DNA of 64,000 bases from Daucus carota subsp. sativus. Its lineage: Eukaryota > Streptophyta > Magnoliopsida > Apiales > Apiaceae. The stretch spans positions 1,699,131 to 1,763,130 of the forward strand of contig NC_030381.2 of the NCBI RefSeq assembly GCF_001625215.2, given 5' to 3'. Below are positions 47,061-57,258 of the stretch, piece after piece. The position numbers and the translations under genes were made by a program. Numbering within the stretch: position 1 is the stretch's first letter; each line of letters starts with the position of its first letter. The notes under the pieces are model-generated. The model was not told where the DNA came from and made no database searches. It was given only the letters and a program-made list of their open reading frames with translations.

Positions 47061-47774
47061 TGTGTGTTGGTTAAAGTACAAGTAATGAGAATGTTTTCTG
47101 CACAGTGTGAGCTTGTAACACATACTTAATTATATTATTGATAATATTAAAATTCTGATTAATCGTCGATTTTTTATTGATAATTAATCGGACCTCCACT
47201 GATTAGTCCCCATTCTCGTTTTTTAAAACACTGATCACTAGATGAATACTAGTATCTTTCTTGATTAATTTTTAATATTGTGATTAATCGCTACATACTC
47301 ATTAAAAATTAAATTTAATACATCTAATTAATTGAATATTATAATATTTGTATTTATTTACTCGATTAATACTCCAATTACTCACTAATTTTCAGTTAGC
47401 TGATAAATCTTTAGAGTGTCATTAATCCCGGCCGAGTCCGAGAGATTTTGCAGAAAAACAGAGGCTAGGAATGGGCCAATAGAACTATTTTTTGAATCAG
47501 GAGTTGGGCTTCTCTAGGAAGGCCCGGGTGGGTTTTGGTGGAAGGGTGAGGAGCTGGGTAAAACATATTGGGCTAGTAAAATGAGTGGCGCGGGCTTAAA
47601 TTAGTGTGGAGTATGGACCGTAGTACTATTTGTACTGTATTTGATTGATACATTTACACCAACAAGGCAACAATGGCTCGGTATCTCCTTTTAAATGAAA
47701 ATTTTTGGAACATGTCCCTCCTAAATATAGGAAAAAGAGTACTATGATTTTGTGAAAATTGTTAAGATAGTTGT

Positions 47775-48260
47775 ACTATTAATAATCGGTAAATTAATAA
47801 ACTCTCTAAAATAATAAATTTGTCTGGTCCCGACTTGGGCCAATATAAAAAATTGAAAAACTCGATAAAATAATAAGATAATAATTTTTCGGGAGATCCC
47901 TTTATAATTTTCGGTCCCAAGAAAATCATAAATTAATAATTTATAGAAACTTGCTTAAGAATACTCTACATCGAACACATATATTCCTCTTATTTACATT
48001 TACGGTACAATACTTCAAAAGTCATTATTGATTTCCAATACATATGAATACAGTAGTTACTAATTTACGTTGAGTCCCAAGATTCGCTGCAATGTAATTC
48101 TAAAAGTCATAGACTAAGTTGCCATTTTGTTTGATATGTACAGTATATTAAGTTAAAAACTCTTTAAATTAATAATTATTAATTTATCGATAAATTAATA
48201 ACTCTCTAAATTAATAAATTTCTCCGGTCCCGACATTATTAATTTATAGAGTTTTTACTG
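47775..48260. repeat. Dispersed AT repeat with TCCGGTCCCGAC words, two copies
   Basis: AACTCTCTAAAATAATAAAT then TGTCTGGTCCCGAC at about 47800 recurs as AACTCTCTAAATTAATAAAT then TCTCCGGTCCCGAC at about 48200; AATTAATAATTTATAG occurs between. It looks like ends of an unclassified element. Confidence 0.45.
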
Positions 48261-48925
48261 TATTCGGATTGGTGTATTCAAGTTATGAATTTTTTTGATA
48301 CGGTAACGGGCTTGTAAATTATTCAAACTGTATTTGGATCAATATATTTAGATTATTTTTTGATTTTAAATTTAAGACTTGACTCGATATATTAAATATA
48401 ATAAAATAATATGTTATCATTTTAGAAAAAGATTTCGAAATTTGACTCAGATTGTCACGTATGATATTCAAGCCAACTTTAAAGTTTGATTAGTCAAATT
48501 GTTAGAAGGGGGTGTACGAAGGCTGAGATACTATCCCATAATAAAAAAGAGTTCGTAAATGAAATATAAAACTAGTCGGTATTATCCCACCACAATTAGT
48601 GAGAAAGACCATGTAGACGTAGGTATTGTCCATTTCGACATAGAGTTTGTATTAGAGTCTCACAAGAAGTGTGTAGACCTTTGTGGGCATGTGATGAAGT
48701 CATGGAGATTAACGTATTTCAATTTAGATTTCGGAATCGACTTTTAGATAAAGATTTAGAATTTTATTCAAATTATCACATTTTATGATATTTATTTAAT
48801 CAAAATCCAACTCAATTAAAAATTTTCGAATCCAAACACGTCAAGAAAGATGCATAAAACGGCATAGAAGAAGTTTTTATTAAAACTAGTATATGTGTAA
48901 AACCAGGCAGACAATCATGTACATT

Positions 48926-49170
48926 GGGGCCGTTTGGGTGAACTTAAAATAAGTGCTTATTGCTTAAAGTAAAAAATGAAGTAGAAGTCAGAAGCAAGTT
49001 AAGACTTATAAGTGATAAAAGTGTTTGGGAAATAAGTAGAAGCCGTGAGACAAAAGCTAGTAATCGTAGCTTTTTTTAAGTACTTCTTGACTTCTTACAC
49101 AAACGATACAAATAAGTGCTTTTAACTTATAATTCAGAAGCCGGTCTTATAAGCCCGTGCCAAACACACA
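48926..49170. mobile_element. GTTTGG-type MITE, copy 4
   Basis: GGGGCCGTTTGGGTGAAC to GTGCCAAACACACA, about 245 bp and close to copy 1 throughout. Confidence 0.7.
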
Positions 49171-49374
49171 CATTAATCAGCTGTGAGTACAAACAAACTG
49201 AAAGAAAACAACTCAGAGATTGATTACATTGAAATTTACGAAAATTTAAATATATGATAATCTTGAATTTAAAATTTTAGTCGTTACAACAGACATGATT
49301 GACTAAATAGAATAAAATAAAAATAGAACAGGGTTTGAATAAACAATGAGACTGAAAGGTACCAGAATTTCACT

Positions 49375-49487
49375 TTAATACCTTTGCTTGGAAGCATCCT
49401 CAGTAATCCACCACCCACTTCCTGCATAAACAATCTTCATGTCCTTTTCTGTCCTCCGGCCTTTTTGTGCCAGCAATTTTAAAAAAC
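49375..49487 (-). pseudogene. Orphan terminal-exon fragment between two MITEs
   Basis: After a TTTCAG acceptor on the minus strand, 36 codons read FLKLLAQKGRRTEKDMKIVY then AGSGWWITEDASKQRY and stop. The Lys/Arg/Trp make-up and the well-placed acceptor look coding, unlike the surroundings. No upstream exon is seen, and GTTTGG-type MITEs lie within 20 bp on one side and about 200 bp on the other. I do not recognise the family. Confidence 0.35.
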
Positions 49488-49504
49488 CTGAAACTTGAGA
49501 TTAT

Positions 49505-49748
49505 GGGTCGGTTTGGGTGAGATTAAAATAAGTGTTTTTTGCTTAAAATAAAAAACTGGAATAGAAGTTAGAAGCAAGTTAGGACTTATAAGTGATTAAA
49601 GTGTTTGAGAAATAAGCAGAAGCCCTCAAACAAAAGCTAACATTCCTAACTTTTTTTAGGCGCTTCTTGACTTTTTACACAAACGGTACAAATAAATACT
49701 TCTAATTTATAAATCAGAAGCCCGGCTTTTAAGTCGGAAACAAACACC
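49505..49748. mobile_element. GTTTGG-type MITE, copy 5
   Basis: GGGTCGGTTTGGGTGAG to GGAAACAAACACC, with TTGCTTAAAATAAAAAAC and ACACAAACGGTACAAATAAA inside. Confidence 0.7.
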
Positions 49749-50089
49749 TGCTATGTATATATTGAAATAGAGTTACGAAATATCTAAATTCGAGATTCAA
49801 TGAATAATCACATGAATTAAAAAATAATTCAAATCAATACTTAAATATGTGTGTCATACATCTTCTATTATATTATTTGTTAAAAACTGAATCTCGTATA
49901 TACACATACATAACATCAATTAAATTCATGACAATCAAATATATATATTTTAAATTAAATTAAAGAGAATTAAAAAGTAAATTGCAAAAATAATGTATGA
50001 ACTTACTCGCTTTCTTTTTTGATAACCGAGATTTCAATTTTTTAATTTGATGGCCATGTTTTAACTCTTGGAAAAGTGGCTAAGAGCTA

Positions 50090-50524
50090 CTCCTCCATCC
50101 CAAATTAGATGACTTTTTTGAGAAAAGAATTTATCCCAAAATAGTTGAGCCTCTCTTTTTTCGGTGCATATTTATCGACAATCTTTCAACTTTACCTTTT
50201 CTTATTTATCATTTCTAATGTACCCATCTAGCTAAAAATATTGAAAGTCAACATAATAAATATGGGCAGACTTGGAAAAAAGAACAAATCATTTAATACT
50301 TCTTAATATGTGTGAAATGAATAAAAGGCTCGTCTAAATTGGGATGGACGGCCTGCAAGGGTTGGTTCAGCTGGTTAAAGAGAGGACATGTATCCTCAGG
50401 TTCGACTCCCAAAGGGAGCAGAATTTGTGATTATGCCTCCTGGATCACGTAGTTTGCAGGTTATTGCGTGAGTGCGGGTTCCTACGTTAAAAAAATAATA
50501 AAAAAAAAATTGGGATGGACGTAG
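50090..50524. mobile_element. Stowaway-like MITE interrupted by a SINE
   Basis: CTCCTCCATCCCAAATTAGA on the left and AATTGGGATGGACGTAG on the right are inverted and TA-flanked. The SINE at 50351-50506 sits inside the right terminal repeat, so the MITE is the older insertion. Confidence 0.75.
50351..50506 (+). mobile_element. tRNA-derived SINE, copy 2
   Basis: Starts GCCTGCAAGG, has A-box-like GGTTCAGCTGGTTAAAG and an intact B box GGTTCGACTCC, ends GCGGGTTCCTACGTT and an A-rich tail. A perfect 15-bp duplication, AAATTGGGATGGACG, lies at 50336-50350 and 50507-50521. Near-identity of its head to the copy at 33964 shows a common source. Confidence 0.88.
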
Positions 50525-51052
50525 TACTTTTTTAATAACAAAAATTAATTTTTTGGTGAAAAAGGAGTCCTTAGCCACCTTATTAAAATATAAAAATAAT
50601 ATTCGAACACTATATCATAAATTTGAAATTTAGACCATCAAAATATAAAAGTGAATAAAATTTAACTACATCCTATAATTTACACTCACCTGGTATCCGA
50701 GAATTATTAAAATTTATTTCATTGGTGTTTGCGGTGCGGCACTGTGGTTTGCTGTAAGAATTGACAACCAGCGCACACAAATGTGGAGAAATGCAGGGTT
50801 TAACTATAAAAAAAGGAGACAAAAAAACCCTAATGAGCTTAAAAACATCTTAAAGCAGAGGTATCTGAATCACGCTTGGTTTGACTAATCTTTAATTAAT
50901 CTCATTTTTTGAATAATACACATATCCTCACTTATGCATGTTCTTTGCTCAACAGCTAGCTACCCATTGGATTCTAAAGCATCCTGCTTTACCTTTGCTA
51001 CCTTTTCTAAATGCAACATGTATAATTTATTCCGCAACCATTTTAAATAATA

Positions 51053-51446
51053 CTCTTTCCGTCCCTTCCGTTTCTTTAAACTTTTTTTTTTTGTGTTTTT
51101 TATCCAATTCTTTACATTTCAAAACTTACCAAAAATAGTTGATGGATCCCACCAAAATTTATAATTTTAGTGGATTTTGATTGGTGTGGTACTGTGGTTG
51201 ATGAATTTGCAGGGAGGTCCACCATTATAAAGAAGCATGAGCCAATCAAAATCCACCAAACTTATAAAATTTGATGCTTAATGTGTGCGCATGGGCACAC
51301 ACTAGAAAAACCGCTTTTTTTATACATTAAAATTAATGGGTCCCCCACACTTCACCCACTTTTCTTTCTCTTTTCTACTACTTTATACATATTTCTTAAT
51401 ATTCGTGCCCAACCCATTTAATAAGAAATTGGAGGGACGGAGGGAA
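51053..51446. mobile_element. Stowaway-like MITE with internal foldback
   Basis: CTCTTTCCGTCCC on the left and GGAGGGACGGAGGGAA on the right, flanked by TA; 394 bp. At 51150-51275 lies a hairpin with arms GTGGATTTTGATTGG and CCAATCAAAATCCAC extended by similar sequence, probably a second nested foldback element. Confidence 0.65.
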
Positions 51447-51910
51447 TATTATTTATAAGATTATAAAAAATATGAGACAGTTCGATGATAACGTGAATTT
51501 AAACTTTTTTATAAATTATTTTGGAAACACGAAATAATTTAGTGATATATCGTGAATCGGAAAAAATTCAAGAAATCATATTTTGTAAATTGACAAAATT
51601 GGAGTCTTTGGGCATAAGAAAACAAGAAATCTTGATTTTTAGTGATTGTTTCTGTACTGCAAATTGATGTTATAAAATTCTCCCATAAAAAAAGAAGATT
51701 CTTTTCTACTGTTCTGCAAATTTCAACCTTATCAGATTAATTACTTTAAATGATGTTTACATCTATCAAAAAAGTGCATCGAATTTATGTCATTTTTATG
51801 ATATTCGAACACTCGGTTTCAGGTAAGCCGAGAAAGATAAACACAACTGTGTGTTAATGTATGTGTTTTACATGTATTAAGCATTGAACTGTAGTTAACA
51901 TTGGCTGTTA

Positions 51911-52161
51911 TTCCTTCTGTCCCATTTAATTGTATATGTTTCTTTTCAACTGCTCGACACGCATTTCAATACTCTTATAAAATATAGTTCCGTAATGTAT
52001 TTTTGAGATTTTATTTTTCTGAATAAAAATATAACATCCAAACTTTAATTCAGAAAAAAAAAATTTTAAAAATAAATTACACAACTACACTTTACAAGAG
52101 CATTAAAGTCCGTGCCGCGTCCCCGTCCCCCGATGTATACAATTCAGGGGGACGGAGGGAG
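51911..52161. mobile_element. Stowaway-like MITE, family S, copy 3
   Basis: TTCCTTCTGTCCC to GGGGGACGGAGGGAG, TA-flanked, with the same interior as the copies at 44093 and 46527. It lies about 600 bp upstream of the LRR receptor gene. Confidence 0.85.
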
Positions 52162-52768
52162 TACTGTCCACTACACCCACTAATCACCAAAAGAAAGAAT
52201 TACCTATCTTTCAGTGAAAATCAACAAAAAAATTAATCGAAAAAGCCGCCAAATATAATCAAACTGCAACAACATTATTCCATCTCACAACCCCATCATC
52301 TGTATCTCTTTATTTTCAGTTCTAATCATTTGTATCTACATAATTTTATATTTCTTGTACTTGTCTTGTGTCTACTAAACCTCTCTTTGAATCCAAGTTT
52401 CCCTATTACTAGTAAATTTTCACCAGTTTCTCCAGACTCCACTAGTGATTTTCTTTCACAAGTTGTTGAAAATTCATAAATTTGTATTTACTTCTAAGCT
52501 TTTTGCTCAATAAAAAGGGGATCTTTATTGACCATTGTTAATCTATTTTTATTTTTCATTGAAAGATTGCTCTTTATTGTTTGTTTAGCTAGTTTCTTGA
52601 TAGCCCATCACTCTAGTTTTCTTGATTTCTTTCATTTTCTTCACCTTTTTTGGTCTCTGACTTTTTTTAGCAAGAAAGTTATGAGGGTTTGGTTGGAATG
52701 AGCTCTTTGAGTTTTGGGTTTACTATTTTGCTATAGAATTTTTAGAGAAGTTGAAGAGGTGTAAAAAG

Positions 52769-55700
52769 ATGAGTTCTTTAGTTCCACTTCAGTTTTTATG
52801 GGTTGGTCTTGGAATACTTCTTGCTGCTTGTGATGCATTCCCTGAGCATGAAGGTACTGACTTTTGCTAAGTTGGTTTAAATTCTCTGTAGATCTTGATT
52901 TGATTACTGTTTTCAGAAGTGTAAGAATTAAGTCAATGTGGGAATTTTTTTAAATTTTTTGTGAAGACCATGGATGTAATTTTTGATGAATACATTGCTT
53001 ATATGTTATTGATGATATGTGGATATGTATAAATTAATTTGAGTGCAAAGTTTTGATTTTTTTACAGTTGATGCACTGACTGCCTTTAAGGAAGCTATAT
53101 ATGATGACCCTTTATTGGCTTTGTCAAGTTGGAATGCCTTGGATTCAAATCCTTGCAACTGGTCTGGCATATCGTGTTCGATGACTACAGATCATGTTAT
53201 AAAGCTGTAAGAACTGTTCCTTCCATTTGATATGCAACAGTTCATGTTTTATTACTTCAAAGAGTTGAGTTGATGTAAGTTGATTCTGCAGTGTTTAGAC
53301 CTTAATCTGAGGTTTAATTTGTTGTGTAATACTGTGAACAGCAACCTGTCTGGTTCATCTTTGAAGGGATTCCTGGCACCAGAAATTTGTCGACTATCTT
53401 CCTTGCAAGAATTGTAAGAATCCATACCGAGTTTCTTGAATATATTTATGGTTGCCTGCTGCTTTGGCCATTGTTTAATGGAAGTGATAACTTTTTAAAT
53501 GTTTATAGGGTTTTACATGGAAATAAATTCATTGGAATAATACCCAAAGAAATTGGCTTGTTGAAAGACCTCAGGGTGTTGGATTTAGGGGCAAACCAGT
53601 TATCTGGACCGATTCCTCCTGAGATAGGAAACTTGAGCAGTATTATTAAGATGTGAGTAAATATTTGGGTTTAAGCCCTAACTACGATCTCTGTTTACAA
53701 TCCTTATTTTTAATCCTACATGTTTCATCACAGAAACCTTCAGTCCAATGGGTTGAGTGGGAGGTTGCCTTCAGAGCTTGGCAATTTAAAGGACCTTGAG
53801 GAACTTAGGCTGGACAGGAACAAACTCCAAGGAACTGTTCCTGGTAATAATGGTTCGCGAGTTGCATCAAACATGCATGGAATGTGAGTTGAATATGCCA
53901 AGAACATATGAAAAAGTTTTTAGTCCACTTCATTCTTGCAGCAATAGTGAAATTTTCAGTTTCAAGTTTAAATTTTCACTGACCCTGATCTAAGCCTAAG
54001 GTTATTGATTATATGAATTTCTGAACACTGACTTGACTATAAAGAAGAGTGCTGCCATATATCTCCAGTTCTGACACTTTTTTTGTATAAATTGTTACAG
54101 GTATGTCTCCAATGGGAATCCTGCCGGTTTATGTCGCTTTTCTCAATTAAAAGTTGCAGATTTTTCATACAACTTCTTTGTTGGTAGCGTGCCCAAGTGC
54201 TTGGAATATCTTCCAAAGTATCTTTTTTACTCTGTCTAGCTGACTTAATTTCTTTCGTGTATTCTTTGCTCACTCAGTTTTGTTGTGCAGTTCCAGCTTT
54301 CAAGGGAACTGCCTTCTAGACCGAGATCCCAAACAGCGCCCTACACATCAATGTGGTAAATTATCATGCAGATCTTTTTTTTAAATGTATTAGCTGCTAA
54401 ATTATTTTTAAGCAATGCAATTCGTAGAAATTTGAAAAAACAAAGGGTGTCATTAAGCTTAAGGTCGCATCACCAAAATTTAATGTCAACAAATTATGAT
54501 TTCAATTAACAAGGATACAGTCGTTTATTATGGTATACTAGAAGTCTTAAATCTGATTAAAACTGTAATATATTTAAACCATGTTGCAGTGAATTTTGAC
54601 TTCAAAATTTCATTAATCTGAATTGAATTTCAGTATTGTGGTTAAATGACATATATATGTACAGGCAGTAGTTATCCTCCACCTCCTCCTCCTCCTAAGA
54701 GCCAACCTGGAGTCCTAAGTAAACATCGTCCTAGCGAAGACAAATCCAATCATCATGATGATTCAAAGCCTTCTTGGGTTTTAGCTGTTGAAATAGTTAC
54801 AGGAGTACTGTTTGGTTCTCTTTTTCTTGTGGCTCTTGCCATGGGTCTTCGAAGATGCAAAAATCAGACATCAATCGTATTACCCTGGAAAAAATCAACT
54901 ACTGACAGAGACCATATGACTATGTACTTAGGTAGGCAGTATGCTTGAAACTGTTATAATAAATTAAACACTGAATCAAAATACCCTTCCATCTGACAAT
55001 TCAATTGTTTTTGGTCTAGAAACTGGCCTGTTAACGGATGTAGCAAAGTACAGCAGACAGGAACTTGAAGTAGCCTGTGAAGATTTTAGCAACATAATTG
55101 GGTCATCTTCAGATAGTATTGTCTACAAAGGCATCATCAAAAGTGGTCCTGAGATCGCCGTGATATCTCTTTGCATTAAAGAAGAGCACTGGACAGGTTA
55201 TCTTGAGCTTTATTTTCAGAAAGAGGTAGAGTGACTTTCCCTTTGTACGACTTAAGAGTATGCTGTACGCCCAAAACCTAAAATATTAAAAATAATCTAG
55301 TTATTCTGTATATAGGTGGCTGACTTGGCGAGATTAGACCACGAGAATGCAGGAAAACTACTAGGCTATTGTAGAGAGAGCTCCCCATTTACGAGGATGC
55401 TGGTATTTGAATATGCATCAAATGGAACGTTGTATGAGCACCTACATTGTAAGTACAATTTTTTATCTTGGAGAATATTCAATAGCCATTGTGTTTAAAA
55501 TCTTAATCTCATTTAACTACAGATGGTGAAGGGTGTCAATTAAGTTGGACAAGGCGTATGAATATTGTCATAGGCATCGCCAAGGGACTCAAATATCTTC
55601 ACACAGAAATTGAACCGCCGTTTACCATATCCGAATTGAACTCCAGTTCTGTTTATCTTACTGATACTTTTTCTCCAAAGGTATGTCCAAATGGCTCTGC

Positions 55701-56447
55701 TACAACAATTTGGGTTAAAGTTAGTAGTAATCAGAAAATGAAAGGACTCTGTGTATAAACAGATGTTCGTTTAAAGTTTTTCATCAGTCCCTACCATGCA
55801 AACGTGATTCTTGTTATTTGTCAAAAATGGTTCATACCATATTTACGCATTCTAACTTTTGAGAAAATTATCGTCCTGCAGCTAGTTGATTTTGAGAGTT
55901 GGAAAACTATTATATCAAGATCGGAGAAGAATTCTGGTGCAATTAGTTGTGAAGGTGCTGTTTGTGTTCTTCCAAGTTCTCTAGACAGCCGTCACCTGGA
56001 TGTCCAGGGCAATATATATGCCTTTGGAGTACTTCTTCTGGAGCTAATTAGTGGAAGACCTCCATTCTGCAAAAATAAAGGATGCCTAGTAGACTGGGTA
56101 AGTACTAAACTTGCTGACACATATTTCTTTTTAGATCTCGACTACATTGTCTGATGGAAATTTTCCAATGATTCAACAATGCCTGGATATTCCTTCTGCA
56201 GGCCAAAGAATATCTCGATCAGCCAGAAGTAATGTCCAAAGTTGTGGATCCAGAGCTGAAACATTTCCGAGACGATGACCTTAAAGTAATATGTGAGGTA
56301 GCTAGTCTATGCATTAAACCAAATCCACTGGTGCAACTAACAATGCAGGAACTATGCACCGTTTTAGAAAGCAGAATCGACACTTCTGTATCGTCTGAGA
56401 TAAAGGCGTCGTCGTTGGCATGGGCAGAACTGGCGCTTTCTCCATGA
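52769..56447 (+). CDS. LRR receptor-like pseudokinase
   Basis: Thirteen exons give 665 residues: 52769-52853, 53068-53206, 53342-53413, 53509-53652, 53734-53883, 54101-54217, 54291-54355, 54665-54931, 55020-55225, 55316-55448, 55523-55680, 55882-56097, 56202-56447. Order: signal peptide (1 to about 23), LRR cap (DALTAFKEAIYDDP, CNWSGISC), about four LRRs, a juxtamembrane Pro run (262-268), a transmembrane helix (about 295-318) and a kinase-like domain (about 355-640). The domain is probably inactive: the β3 region reads EIAVISLCIKEE, the HRD loop reads FTISELNSSSVYL and DFG reads DFE. DVQGNIYAFGVLLLELISG keeps the lower lobe. It resembles the At1g63430/At5g41180 group, as I recall; such proteins signal through partner kinases. 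The LRR block is short, as in that group. Confidence 0.86.
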
Positions 56448-57258
56448 CCACCAGAGCAATCTAACACAATGTAGATTAGAACAATACCTTCTAAATACTC
56501 TTCTTACTTACTACTAAATACTAATCATTTGTCCAAATAATTAACTTGGACTTGAGATTATGTAAATAACTTTTGAGTGTGAAAATATATACCATTAGGC
56601 TGATTCATTATGTTGTGAATGTAATACCTTTTTTATGTAAAGGTCTTTATTCCATAAATTGCAAGTCATGTAATGGTTCGAAACTTGTCAAAAGACGAGA
56701 TGGCCTTCGAAGTATAAATGTGAACTTTTATTAGCTGGATCACAGGCAACTCAGGACTAGTATGTTCTAACCATGATTGCCACATATTTATTGGTCAAAG
56801 CCGACGATTAACCAGATAATTTCAAAAAGTTGCATTATTGGATAAAATTAGTCAAAGCTATCCTCCACTTTTAATTCTTATCCTTGGGAGTTGGGATCTA
56901 CCTATCAAGAAAAAAAACTTTTATCGTGTGATTGGCAAAAAGCTGTTGCTTTCAATCAAATTCGAATATCTCCAGCCTACAAACTGAGTGATAATAAACA
57001 ATTTTTTATGAAATATTTAGAAAAATGTTGGTCAAACATTACATCCCCTACATATAAAAACCGAGAACTAAAAACAAAACAAAACATCACCTTCAGTCTG
57101 GTACTGAAACACCAATTACAAATATTAATGTCAATATGTCATTGTTGCTGAGCAAGCATTAGGTATCACTATTCCGATAACCACAAACAAGAAAAGCCAA
57201 ACTCCTAATAACAAAATTGTGCAAATTGTAGATGCCATAACTTTGAAAAGGGAATTAT
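56448..57258. other. Convergent 3' sequences
   Basis: 3' regions of the LRR gene (+) and NOB1 (-). Open frames here are short and featureless. Confidence 0.4.

Larger units (their letters stand above)
46170..47233. mobile_element. hAT-like element with ATTAATCG repeats, host of nested MITEs
   Basis: Left TGTTCTAAAACTCAGTCGAT and right CGTTTTTTAAAACACTG resemble the hAT ends at 17631. CGATTAATCGGTAA and GATTAATCGTCGAT lie near the two ends. Two Stowaway-like pieces (46527 and 46787) sit inside. The target duplication is unclear (AATCACCA against GATCACTA), so the borders are tentative. Confidence 0.5.
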
